The notes beneath the pieces were generated by a model. That model was not told where the DNA came from. It saw nothing but the letters and a program-made list of their open reading frames with translations, and made no database searches. A stretch of 64,000 bases of DNA from Desulfosediminicola ganghwensis (GTDB taxonomy: Bacteria > Desulfobacterota > Desulfobulbia > Desulfobulbales > Desulfocapsaceae): assembly GCF_005116675.2 (NCBI RefSeq), contig NZ_CP050699.1, positions 186,001 to 250,000 on the forward strand, in the 5' to 3' direction. A program made the translations under genes and the position numbers. Below are positions 17,075-24,940 of this stretch, in pieces. How positions within the stretch are numbered: the first letter of the stretch is position 1; each line of letters opens with the position of its first letter.

Positions 17075-18262
17075 TTAATCGTCGTTATGCTTTTCGGTGT
17101 CCGCTGACTCTAAATCACTGCGCAGATAGCTGATCACCTCTCTGTCCAGCAGAAACTGACCTGGCCAACTCTGCTCAGCCACTCGTTCTTTAGTCAGTTC
17201 CTCCCTGGGCACTATCACATCTACTCCGAAAGGGGTTGGTTTTCTGATAGCATTCTCATCAGCCACGACATGGGACCCATCCAAGGCCAAAGCCGCTGTA
17301 CCGGAATCGATAATCAGTTTGCGGTTGGCCAAGCGTTCCTTGCGGGAGGGCGCACAGACACTTCGACAAAATCCACATACCGTGTAGTAAAACCAGTCAG
17401 GATCAAAGACCGCCTGCCGATAGTCGTTGAAGCTGTTATCAGCACTCTGCATCTGTGGGTCCGCCTTCTGCAGGCGTATGCACAATGAATCAAGTTCGTC
17501 TTTTTCCTGAGGCAGGGCACGGCTGAGACGATACGGGCTCCAGTTAGACCAGCTGCCGGAAGCGGCCAACCCCTCATAACCTGTGCATCCGATCCAGCAA
17601 CATGTGTTTGGACGTTTGCCGGAAATAGTTTCCGTAATGCCGGCGACTGTAACCTTGGTCGAGTTTTGGGGGTGAATCATTGCAACGGGACAAACCAAAC
17701 TACACATTTTGCATCTGTCACAGGGATGTTTTTCATCCGGGATTGGCTTGTCTGCGATCAGGGGAGCAGATGTAATAACACTCCCCAACTCAACCAGTGC
17801 GCCATATTCTCTGGTGAGCAGGTTACCACTCCAGCCCAGACGGCCGACCCCGGCGGCAAGAGCTGCGTAGCGGTGTGAAAAATCTGGGTGAAACTCTGTC
17901 AGCTCTGTTATGTCGGCGGCATCTTTCTCAGGTCTGTAATTGTTGTTCAGGTCAACGTTAACAGCCTCATATCCTTCCGATCTGAGAAATTCGACAAGCT
18001 CATCCCCTATGGTATAAAGCGATTGCACTATGGATTTTCGATTTTCACAATGAGGCTGCCAACTTTTTTTGCTGATAAAGTCCCGTACGATCTCCTTGTC
18101 CAGCGAGAGTGCAAAGGAAACAACTGAATTTGCAGAATGTAAGAGGTAACGTGGATCAGCCGATGGAGGCCCGTCTGCAAGAGCCTTTCTGGTGGTTATG
18201 CCGACCAGATGAGCACCGAGACTCAAGGCAATGGACTTCAATCGTGTTTCAATGGGTTCCAT
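17075..18262 (-). CDS. QueG-like double [4Fe-4S] protein, function unassigned
   Basis: A 395-residue soluble protein related in its middle to epoxyqueuosine reductase/reductive dehalogenase-type iron-sulfur proteins. The first cluster motif is CDRCKMCSLVCP near residue 180; the second set of cysteines is CGFCRSVCAPSRK near residue 305, with further Cys in NTCCWIGCTGYEG between them. N-terminal LGAHLVGITTRKAL and GRLGWSGNLLTREYG match the corrinoid-binding fold of that family. It is not a standard QueG: the C-terminal repeat is absent and spacing differs. Probably co-transcribed with the hydrolase. A cobamide-dependent reductase role is an inference. Confidence 0.65.
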   Translation of the reverse strand: MEPIETRLKSIALSLGAHLVGITTRKALADGPPSADPRYLLHSANSVVSFALSLDKEIVRDFISKKSWQPHCENRKSIVQSLYTIGDELVEFLRSEGYEAVNVDLNNNYRPEKDAADITELTEFHPDFSHRYAALAAGVGRLGWSGNLLTREYGALVELGSVITSAPLIADKPIPDEKHPCDRCKMCSLVCPVAMIHPQNSTKVTVAGITETISGKRPNTCCWIGCTGYEGLAASGSWSNWSPYRLSRALPQEKDELDSLCIRLQKADPQMQSADNSFNDYRQAVFDPDWFYYTVCGFCRSVCAPSRKERLANRKLIIDSGTAALALDGSHVVADENAIRKPTPFGVDVIVPREELTKERVAEQSWPGQFLLDREVISYLRSDLESADTEKHNDD

Positions 18263-18741
18263 AACGATCTCTCATTCAATTTGATCTGATATTCAGTTCA
18301 TGAACTCTTGAATCTGAAAAAATTCTGCCATTGCTGCGTCCGGAGAAGTGGTGGACTCAATATTCCGTTACTTCGATTTTTCTTCTTTACAATACCCCAA
18401 AAGGGAAGAGCTATGGCTGGTATGTCGAAAAATTTAATTTTACTCTGACCGTTTTAGATCCTCCAGTCTTGAATATTTCTTTTCAGCATTCCTTTGACCT
18501 GCATCACATACGAGCACTGAAAGTGGTTAGACATTCATTCTGGTAGGACATTCTACAAACAAAAAGCAGCCTTGCAGAATCGCAACCAGAAGATACCACA
18601 CAGTAGCAGCAGGTCTATTTTCCTTTCCAGAATATTGCCAATTCGGCTTGATGAACTAGAAACAATCACTATACTCTAACTTGTAGTTTGATCTGTTCTG
18701 CTATCACAGAACAATAAAGACACACCAAAGGAGGAAATGTC
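18263..18741. other. Intergenic region before the 61-residue small protein
   Basis: About 480 bases without a gene I can support; a 71-codon frame at 18331-18546 lacks a ribosome site and any recognisable features. A 7-bp inverted repeat TGTTCTG-CTATCA-CAGAACA (18694-18713) sits 15 bases before the strong ribosome site of the small gene and could be an operator or a leader hairpin. Confidence 0.4.
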
Positions 18742-18927
18742 ATGAGCATGAGAGGCGATATTATCTCAAAAGAGTATCAGAAAATGGTCTGGATCAGGGA
18801 CAAAGACGGTAAAGAATACGCATGTTATGCCGAAGACCTCAAAAGTCTTAAGAAAAAAGAGGATATGACTGAAGAAGAGAAAGAGAAATGTCTCGATATC
18901 AGTCAGGTTGTTGGGGCCAACTGGTAA
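18742..18927 (+). CDS. Small charged hypothetical protein, 61 residues
   Basis: Not recognised. The case for a real gene is strong: an ideal ribosome site (AAAGGAGG, eight bases before the ATG), a clean stop, and an intrinsic terminator 70 bases downstream, giving a single-gene unit. The protein is acidic/basic and soluble, with KMVWIRDKDGKEYACYAEDL (likely a small beta hairpin) followed by a helix rich in Lys and Glu, and it has two cysteines. The beta-then-charged-helix layout could suit a small regulatory or nucleic-acid-associated protein, which is speculation. Confidence 0.8.
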   Translation: MSMRGDIISKEYQKMVWIRDKDGKEYACYAEDLKSLKKKEDMTEEEKEKCLDISQVVGANW

Positions 18928-18995
18928 GCCTCAACCTTCCCAGAATGTGGTCGAATCAAGTAGCGACCATTTTAAATTGCCTTTTTGAATATATG

Positions 18996-19028
18996 AAATC
19001 CCTGCAACTATGTTGCAGGGATTTTTTT
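18996..19028 (+). terminator. Intrinsic terminator of the small-protein gene
   Basis: AAATCCCTGCAAC-TAT-GTTGCAGGGATTT, a 13-bp perfect stem with a three-base loop, running into T7 (19022-19028). Confidence 0.92.
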
Positions 19029-19213
19029 GTTTTAACCACGAAAGAGCCTGCTGGGCCTCTCTGGCAAAATCGAGGTTAAACCTCTCAACTCTACACGCTC
19101 TCCTGATGCCTCCCTCTTCCCAACCTCCAAACAATCAAGTACAATCGACCCCATGCAGTTAAGCACTTAATATCCGGTCACCGTTTTTATCCAACCCACC
19201 GATGGAGAGAAGT

Positions 19214-20188
19214 ATGGCCAGACCTCTGCGAGTGCAATACCCCGGTGCCATTTACCGGATCAGTCACCAGGGCACCGGCAGGCAACAGGTCTTCCGAGGC
19301 AAAGGGGATAGAATCAGTTTTCTCGATTCTCTTGAAAAGTCTGCCGCCACCCATGGGGTTAAACTTTTTGGTTTCGTGCTGATGGACAGAACGTTTCAAC
19401 TGCTTGTGCAAACACCGAGAGGCAACCTCAGCAATTTTATGCGCCAGCTCAACATCCTCTATACCAGCTACTTCAACAAGACCCACAGGCGAAGTGGCAA
19501 TCTTTTTCGTGGACGCTTTAAATCGCTCCTGATCCAGGACAGCTACCTCGATCTTGCCGGCTGCGCCATGCATTTGAGCCCCGCACAAACCCGGCTGAAA
19601 CGAAGAATGGAGAATAATGACCGCTGGGATGATCTCCGCCGGTTTGGCTGGTCCAGCCTGCCTGGGCATCTTGGTCGATACCCACGCTATCCATATGTAG
19701 ACCATAGCCGGCTGCTGGCCAACTTCGGCGGAGATACCCCTCAGGGACGAGAACGTTATGGCCGTCATCTTATGGGCAATCTTGATCAGGCCTGCGATCT
19801 CACACCACACACCAGGGGTCAGGCCATACTTGGGGATAAGGATTTTTTAAATAATGTAACTGAGCGCGCCATGACTTTTCAATCTTCGAACCAACACAAA
19901 CCTTTACCCATAGATCCGGAACACGTACTCCTGGTACTCGAACAGTTCTGGCAAAGCCCCCGTAGCGCTTTTCTCACCACTCCTTCTTCAAGGCGAATGG
20001 TTGCCATTGACTTTCTTTACCGGCATTGCCGTATGACCAATCCTGCAATTGGCGACCTGTTCGAGCTTCACTACAGCACCGTCAGCTCATTGCGTAATCG
20101 CCTTATCTCGCTTCGCCAGTCAGACAAACTGCTTGATGGTGAAGTGCTCACCATCGAACGGAGTCTTAGCCGCTCTCTCTGCAATTGA
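19214..20188 (+). CDS. REP-associated tyrosine transposase homologue lacking catalytic residues
   Basis: A 324-residue member of the Y1 transposase (TnpA_REP/RAYT) family: it begins MARPLRVQYPGAIYRI as family members do, and keeps the surrounding scaffold NLSNFMRQLN and RRSGNLFRGRFKSLL. The active site is gone: the HUH motif (normally MPNHxHLL) reads MDRTFQLL, losing both metal-binding His, and the nucleophile Tyr (normally LARYxxLNP) is Cys in LAGCAMHLSP. The C-terminal part has the DnaA-like helix-turn-helix found in long members (NPAIGDLFELHYSTVSSLRN). The frame is intact with a good ribosome site (GGAGA), and the next gene starts six bases on. A domesticated DNA-binding role is the simplest reading. 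Confidence 0.8.
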   Translation: MARPLRVQYPGAIYRISHQGTGRQQVFRGKGDRISFLDSLEKSAATHGVKLFGFVLMDRTFQLLVQTPRGNLSNFMRQLNILYTSYFNKTHRRSGNLFRGRFKSLLIQDSYLDLAGCAMHLSPAQTRLKRRMENNDRWDDLRRFGWSSLPGHLGRYPRYPYVDHSRLLANFGGDTPQGRERYGRHLMGNLDQACDLTPHTRGQAILGDKDFLNNVTERAMTFQSSNQHKPLPIDPEHVLLVLEQFWQSPRSAFLTTPSSRRMVAIDFLYRHCRMTNPAIGDLFELHYSTVSSLRNRLISLRQSDKLLDGEVLTIERSLSRSLCN

Positions 20189-20194
20189 TCTTCC

Positions 20195-20956
20195 ATGGAC
20201 GTACTTACCACCGAAACCTATCTACTGATTTTCTTCGCTTTTCTGCTTGGCGGTATTGTTAAAGGCATTATCGGCACCGGACTGCCCACCATTGCCCTGG
20301 CCATAATTACCGCAACCATCGGCCTGAAAGAAGCCATGGCCATAATTTTATTGCCATCAATTCTGACCAACATCGGCCAGGGGTTGTTGGGTGGTCATCT
20401 CGTTTATGTGGTCAAGCGCAGCTGGAGTTTCCTGGCAATGACCTTCTGCACTGTATGGATTGGTGCATCTCTTATCACCAGAGTGAACATCAGCTGGCTC
20501 TCCGCCCTTCTCGGCACAATTCTACTTATCTATGCTGTTGTAGGTCTAACTGCCCGTATTCTACCAAAGCCTGGTTCAGCCGAGAGCTGGATGAATCCTC
20601 TTTTCGGCTCTGTCAATGGCTTGCTGACAGGCCTCACCGGCTCCTCCGTGATCCCCGGTGTACTTTACTTACAAAGCCTTGGACTTAAACGGGATCAGCT
20701 CATTCAGACCATGGGGCTGCTGTTTCTCATTTCCACCTCCACCCTGGCAATGGCACTGCAGAAGAACCAACTGCTCAACCAGGAATTACTCATCCTCTCC
20801 GGGCTTGCCTTCATTCCCGCATTTCTTGGAATGCTGGGTGGTATACATATCCGCAAGCGAATTTCCGAAGCGCTCTTTCGCCGACTCTTCTTTATTTTTA
20901 TGCTCATTCTTGGGTGCTACATCTTTGGCCGAGCGATCCATCAAGGTATATACTGA
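20195..20956 (+). CDS. TauE/SafE-family membrane exporter
   Basis: A 253-residue membrane protein with eight predicted helices and the family's paired repeats (GGIVKGIIGTGLPTIALAII near the start; FGSVNGLLTGLTGSSVIPG in the middle). Relatives export sulfite, sulfoacetate or other organosulfonates; in a presumed sulfate reducer, sulfite or a related anion is plausible but unproven. It starts six bases after the preceding transposase-like gene with no own strong ribosome site, so it is likely translated by coupling and shares its promoter. A hairpin follows its stop at 20959-20999. Confidence 0.85.
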   Translation: MDVLTTETYLLIFFAFLLGGIVKGIIGTGLPTIALAIITATIGLKEAMAIILLPSILTNIGQGLLGGHLVYVVKRSWSFLAMTFCTVWIGASLITRVNISWLSALLGTILLIYAVVGLTARILPKPGSAESWMNPLFGSVNGLLTGLTGSSVIPGVLYLQSLGLKRDQLIQTMGLLFLISTSTLAMALQKNQLLNQELLILSGLAFIPAFLGMLGGIHIRKRISEALFRRLFFIFMLILGCYIFGRAIHQGIY

Positions 20957-20958
20957 CA

Positions 20959-20999
20959 GTGGAAGTGGTGCAAATGTTCAGCTAAAGAGCACCTTCCAC
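20959..20999 (+). other. Hairpin after the TauE/SafE gene
   Basis: GTGGAA.GGTGC pairs with GCACCTTCCAC (two-base bulge) over a 17-base loop. There is no T run, so it is not a standard intrinsic terminator; it may stabilise the 3' end. Confidence 0.4.
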
Positions 21000-21033
21000 C
21001 CATATGCTTTCTGTCTATTGCCAAAGGTGAGCC

Positions 21034-21513
21034 ATGCATAATCCCAATTACGCAGAGTACAGCCTCGCTCAACTGGGAGATTGTCTCAACCATATCAACA
21101 GGGATAAATACCCGGACCGGTATCAGCTGCTGCTCCATGAGATCTCACTTCGAACGGAACGCGGCGAGGCTGTCTGTGATCCCCTGATCAATGAACTCAC
21201 AGGGGCGGATATACCATTTTCTCTGGCACTCAGACTCTGGTTATGTTTCTGCTGGCGATACACCATTTGCAGCACAGGGGTCGCGGCACTGTTTATGGCT
21301 TCATACACTGCCATGAACAGACTGTACATTCTCTCGCCCCTGATCGTTGGTCTGATGGTGGCGGCAACCATTGCCCTCCTGATTCTCAGCGGCGCTGTGA
21401 TCATGAAGCAGGCCCTGGCCAGGCCCTACCGTCCGTTTCGTATACGTGTTACACCTGCTGCCGTCTCGACAACCGACTCATTACTCACTCAACCAGCAAG
21501 GAGCACAACATGA
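21034..21513 (+). CDS. Small membrane protein of unknown function
   Basis: Not recognised. 159 residues: a soluble N-terminal region (about 1-65) with a hydrophilic helical pattern (LAQLGDCLNHINRDKYPDRY), then two hydrophobic helices (about residues 68-90 and 100-125) and a short basic C-terminal tail, so probably an inner-membrane protein with both ends in the cytoplasm. A good ribosome site (AAAGGTGAG) precedes ATG 21034. Its stop overlaps the start of the reductase gene by four bases (ATGA), so the two are translationally coupled. Confidence 0.72.
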   Translation: MHNPNYAEYSLAQLGDCLNHINRDKYPDRYQLLLHEISLRTERGEAVCDPLINELTGADIPFSLALRLWLCFCWRYTICSTGVAALFMASYTAMNRLYILSPLIVGLMVAATIALLILSGAVIMKQALARPYRPFRIRVTPAAVSTTDSLLTQPARSTT

Positions 21514-22139
21514 ACATTCTGATTATAGGGTGCAGTCGAGGTATTGGCCTTGAACTTGTCAAGCAGACCCTTGCTGCAGGCCATCTGGTTACTGCGCTGG
21601 TACGAAATCCTGACAAGTTCCACCTGTTACATGAAAATCTCTGCACAGTTCTGGGAGACATCCGTGATCCCATTCAGGTAAATGAAGCGGTCAAAGGTCA
21701 GGATGCGGTCTGCCTGACCATCGGGGTTCCAATCACCTTCAAACCCGTCACACTGTTTTCCGATGGAACAAGAATAGTTTTAGAGGCCATGAAAAACCAC
21801 GGTGTCCCCCGGCTTATCTGTGTCACCGGAATAGGCGCAGGTGACAGTAAGGGGCATGGCGGTTTTTTATATGACGTCATCTTCAAACCACTGCTATTGA
21901 GAACTATTTATGAGGACAAGGACAAACAGGAAGAACAGGTAAAAAAGAGCAATCTTGAATGGGTCATTGTCCGTCCGGCCGGATTAACCAATGGGCCAAA
22001 AACCGGTAGTTATATGACGTTCACCCATCTTGAGGGGATCACCTCAAAACGTATTTCCCGTCGTGATGTGGCGCACTTTATCGTGGCTGAACTGGCTGAA
22101 AAACGATTCTCCAGACAGGCGGTGCTGCTCACGTACTGA
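21510..22139 (+). CDS. NAD(P)-binding reductase (NmrA/atypical SDR type)
   Basis: A 209-residue Rossmann-fold protein; the dinucleotide loop GCSRGIGLELV (GxxGxxG pattern) is at the N-terminus. The middle has VKGQDAVCLTIGVP and a RLICVTGIGAGDS strand, and the C-terminal WVIVRPAGLTNGP is typical of the NAD(P)-binding/NmrA-like group, which often lacks the classical Tyr-Lys pair. Substrate unknown. ATG 21510 has an ideal ribosome site (AAGGAG, seven bases) and overlaps the preceding stop. A terminator follows at 22168. Confidence 0.82.
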   Translation: MNILIIGCSRGIGLELVKQTLAAGHLVTALVRNPDKFHLLHENLCTVLGDIRDPIQVNEAVKGQDAVCLTIGVPITFKPVTLFSDGTRIVLEAMKNHGVPRLICVTGIGAGDSKGHGGFLYDVIFKPLLLRTIYEDKDKQEEQVKKSNLEWVIVRPAGLTNGPKTGSYMTFTHLEGITSKRISRRDVAHFIVAELAEKRFSRQAVLLTY

Positions 22140-22167
22140 CATGATAAAAAATTTCCTGTAAAACTTC

Positions 22168-22202
22168 AAAAGCCCGGTCAGAGATTAATCCGGCCGGGCT
22201 TT
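22168..22202. terminator. Terminator between converging genes
   Basis: AAAGCCCGG pairs with CCGGGCTTT around a 16-base loop. It can serve the reductase gene (plus) and the chalcone-isomerase-like gene (minus); the T tracts are short. Confidence 0.7.
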
Positions 22203-22233
22203 ACGAATTTCTACAAATGATTGCTCAATTCTT

Positions 22234-22794
22234 TCAAGAACCGAGCAACTTTTTCTTCAGGTCCTTGGTAACAGGCTTATCTCCAAGCCAGATTGCGAAC
22301 ATTGCGTCCGCAAAGTCCTTGCCTTCAACCACCCCTTTTTCGACTCCTGCCACCGTCACAGCAACGCCTTGTCCCGGGATATAGTTCAGCACAATCTGAT
22401 CACCTTTTTTGACTGTGACGAACATCGAGTTGAATTTTTCGATCCGATCAGCCATTGCTGCTCTCACATCTTCGCTCAGATTCCCTTCGAACCCTTCATT
22501 CCAGGCACCGACAAGTTTTTCAGCGCTCACCTCATCGTAGAGGAAGTGCATCACCATCATCTTCTGCCCCTCATCGGCTATGACTGCCGCCGCATCTTTT
22601 GCCGGATTTTCGAGGTAAAGCTCTGCGATATAGATCTTGAAAAACATCTTTGACCGTATACCGGCACCGTTCAGGTTCAGGGTTACCCCATCTTTTCCCG
22701 CCAGGCTCTCGGCCACAGATACCCCTGCAATGTCCTTTGCAAAACCGGATGCTGCCAACAGCAGCGTCATGCCAATAGCCAGAATTAAACGCAT
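22234..22794 (-). CDS. Exported chalcone-isomerase-like protein
   Basis: 186 residues with a signal peptide ending at SGFAKD (cleavage near residue 19), so periplasmic or lipid-associated. The rest matches the chalcone isomerase-like family of bacteria: GVTLNLNGAGIRSKMFFKIYIA (start of the core sheet), FLYDEVSAEKLVGAWNEGF, and the late FADAMFAIWLGDKP. Bacterial members lack proven flavonoid chemistry and may bind fatty acids. Good ribosome site GAGGGAGGAG. Single gene between a terminator and the divergent hslO region. Confidence 0.85.
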   Translation of the reverse strand: MRLILAIGMTLLLAASGFAKDIAGVSVAESLAGKDGVTLNLNGAGIRSKMFFKIYIAELYLENPAKDAAAVIADEGQKMMVMHFLYDEVSAEKLVGAWNEGFEGNLSEDVRAAMADRIEKFNSMFVTVKKGDQIVLNYIPGQGVAVTVAGVEKGVVEGKDFADAMFAIWLGDKPVTKDLKKKLLGS

Positions 22795-23110
22795 ACAATC
22801 TCCTCCCTCTCAAAGGTTTCGATTTTCTCCTTACCGGAATTTCTCATGAACATTTTGTCGAAACTAAGAAATCTGTAACCCGCAGGCACTGAAATACCTT
22901 ATCAAGCCGTTTTTCTAACAAAATACTCTTGAGAATCCCCCTACCCTCTCTTCCATCTTACGTTAACTGCAACCAGTTATATATACTCCAAATTATCTAT
23001 CAGGAAAAGAATTTCTGTGGTTTGCCACATGATAGGTGCATGATTATAGGGTATACTGATTGACGTTCAACATAACCCCCATATCTATAACTACGTATAG
23101 TAATAAATTT
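22795..23110. other. Divergent promoter region before hslO
   Basis: About 315 AT-rich bases between the chalcone-isomerase-like gene and hslO. Both promoters must lie here; a TATACT hexamer occurs near 23052, but no paired -35 element stands out. I see no gene or repeat in it. Confidence 0.4.
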
Positions 23111-23995
23111 ATGAAAGATATTCTTCACCGCGTCATCGCCGATGACGGTAAGTTCTTCGGCCTTGCCTGCGACACCACCAGACTTGTTAATGAGGCCTGC
23201 AGAAAACACGATGTCGGCCCTACCGCTGCAGCTGCTCTCGGCAGGGCACTTACCGGTTCGGCACTGTTGGCAGCACTCATGAAAGATGGCCAGTATGTTC
23301 AGTTAAAATTTGAAGGGAGCGGTCCCCTGGGTAAGATCATAACCGAAGCCGGCTATGATGGCTGGGCCCGGGGCTATGTTGCCAATCCCCAGGCAGATGT
23401 TCCTTTAAAGAATGGCGCCGTGGATGTGGCTTCCGGTCTCGGCCGGGCTGGTTTTCTGACCGTCACCAAGGATATCGGCGGCAAGCGGAAATATCAGGGG
23501 ATGACACAACTCTACACCAGTGAAATTGGTGAGGACATTGCTTTCTACCTGCTGGAATCAGAACAAACCCCATCGGTTGTTGGGCTCTCCATCCATCTTC
23601 AGCCTGACGGAACTGTCAGCGCTGCGGGCGGTTATCTTATTCAGGCCCTGCCCCCTGTGGATGAAGAGATCATAGGTTATCTTGAAAAACGGGTGAACAG
23701 CCTTGACTCTGTTGGTCAAATGTTGCTCTCTGGTAATACCCCGGCAGAGATACTAAGCCAGCTTTTTGCGGAAATACCTCACCATTCCACCGCTAGTACC
23801 GACCTGATCTATCAATGCAGTTGCAGTGTGGAAAAAATGGAGAGGGCCGTGTTTTCTCTTGGCAAACAGGAGTTACAACATCTGCTGGAGAACGAGGGTG
23901 GAGCGGATGTGCAATGTGAATTCTGCCGTGACAACTATCATTTCGACCGGTCGGACCTCGAAAGAATGATCTCTTCAGGCAGCTCCAAACAGTAA
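23111..23995 (+). CDS. hslO: Redox-regulated chaperone Hsp33
   Basis: Holdase activated by oxidation and unfolding of its C-terminal zinc-binding domain. The conserved opening KDILHRVIADDG, the mid-protein SGLGRAGFLTVTKDIGGKRK and the zinc motif CSCS...CEFC (about residues 238-270, CxC then CxxC) are all present. ATG 23111 gives the family length (294 residues); an in-frame ATG at 23060 would add an unlikely extension. No strong ribosome site precedes it. A long terminator follows. Confidence 0.95.
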   Translation: MKDILHRVIADDGKFFGLACDTTRLVNEACRKHDVGPTAAAALGRALTGSALLAALMKDGQYVQLKFEGSGPLGKIITEAGYDGWARGYVANPQADVPLKNGAVDVASGLGRAGFLTVTKDIGGKRKYQGMTQLYTSEIGEDIAFYLLESEQTPSVVGLSIHLQPDGTVSAAGGYLIQALPPVDEEIIGYLEKRVNSLDSVGQMLLSGNTPAEILSQLFAEIPHHSTASTDLIYQCSCSVEKMERAVFSLGKQELQHLLENEGGADVQCEFCRDNYHFDRSDLERMISSGSSKQ

Positions 23996-24039
23996 CTTCA
24001 GCGTAAAATTGCTACATGCAACTATTTTCATGACGAAAG

Positions 24040-24090
24040 AATCCGCTGGCAAAGACATAAATCATGCCTCTGCCAGCGGATTTTTCTTTT
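24040..24090 (+). terminator. Intrinsic terminator after hslO
   Basis: AATCCGCTGGCA (24040-24051) pairs perfectly with TGCCAGCGGATT (24071-24082), followed by a T-rich run (TTTCTTTTTTT). It may also end transcription of the convergent small gene. Confidence 0.9.
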
Positions 24091-24104
24091 TTTATCTGTT
24101 TTTG

Positions 24105-24374
24105 TCAGGACTTACCGTAAAGCTTGAGGTTGCGCTTTAATTGTCCGACCTGCACTCCCAGGGGAATACATCTGTCTTTCTCCAGGCAAGCCTTTGCCTC
24201 AAAATCCTCAACAAACGTTTTCAGATGCTTGTTGCCTCGCTTAAGATCAACCACCCAGGCGCCGCGTTTCCAGTCATACTCTACCGTATAATCCGAACCA
24301 CACGTACCCGCTTCAGGCATGATGCTTTCTATTTTCCTGCAAATGGCCTCTCTGCCCATAAGCTTCTGAGCCAT
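24105..24374 (-). CDS. Small basic hypothetical protein, 89 residues
   Basis: Not recognised. A strong ribosome site (GGAGGTG, about seven bases from the ATG) and a terminator just beyond its stop support a real gene. The sequence is soluble with four scattered Cys (positions about 12, 25, 63, 69), a segment VEYDWKRGAWVVDLKRGNKH that looks like a beta hairpin, and a basic C-terminal tail. The spread cysteines do not make a standard metal motif. Confidence 0.72.
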   Translation of the reverse strand: MAQKLMGREAICRKIESIMPEAGTCGSDYTVEYDWKRGAWVVDLKRGNKHLKTFVEDFEAKACLEKDRCIPLGVQVGQLKRNLKLYGKS

Positions 24375-24592
24375 GATTTCACCTCCGATAGATATCTATC
24401 ACTCTGATATTGACTGCATCAGCACGAACGTTTGCTTCTGCATACCTACAATGTAGGCACGCTCCACCGTCATTCAAGACATACCAAACCACTGAAAGGC
24501 CGCCTTTATATAAAAAAATCGAGGGAGGTCACTCTATGATACCCCTCCCCCTTTATACTCCTTGTCAGAACACTACTAAGGGAGAAGAAAAA

Positions 24593-24847
24593 ATGGGGAA
24601 CAAATCACAGTCTACCGTCAGCACAGCACCTGCATTCTCAATATGTTCAATAACTGCTGCCTTCCAGTTACGAGCTGAAATATCGACCTTGTTCAAAAGG
24701 TTGTTCGTTGGGGAGAGCAAAACATTCGTTCGCAGGGGGTGGGAGATGTTGCAATACGGCCTTACCACACTCTTGATTACTGCCATATTTCTGGCATGCG
24801 GCTGGCTGTTTCTGATCCAGCTCGCAGAACACGGCTGGGGTGGCTGA
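24593..24847 (+). CDS. Small single-helix membrane protein, 84 residues
   Basis: Not recognised. ATG 24593 is preceded by AAGGGAGAA. The N-terminal half is polar with Ser/Thr and two Cys; residues about 58-76 form one strongly hydrophobic helix (LLITAIFLACGWLFLIQL) ending in the short tail AEHGWGG. Likely an inner-membrane small protein. No neighbour suggests a function: it lies between a hypothetical gene on the other strand and the aspS terminator. Confidence 0.55.
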   Translation: MGNKSQSTVSTAPAFSICSITAAFQLRAEISTLFKRLFVGESKTFVRRGWEMLQYGLTTLLITAIFLACGWLFLIQLAEHGWGG

Positions 24848-24893
24848 GAGAATGGGCCCCATCAGCGGAGCCATTCGACAATGTTCAGCCAAT

Positions 24894-24926
24894 AAAAAAC
24901 CCCGGAACAGCGTTGGCTGCCCGGGG
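24894..24926 (-). terminator. Intrinsic terminator of aspS
   Basis: On the minus strand CCCCGG.CAGC-loop-GCTG.CCGGGG is followed by TTTTTT (24899-24894). Confidence 0.9.
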
Positions 24927-24940
24927 CTATAAACAGGTAC

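Noticed and set aside
18331-18546. Open frame of 71 codons upstream of the small protein gene
   Set aside because: No ribosome site, no recognisable features and mixed composition; not supportable as a gene.
22141-22233. Hairpin at 22168 as an attachment site
   Set aside because: Simple terminator geometry between converging genes; no integrase nearby.
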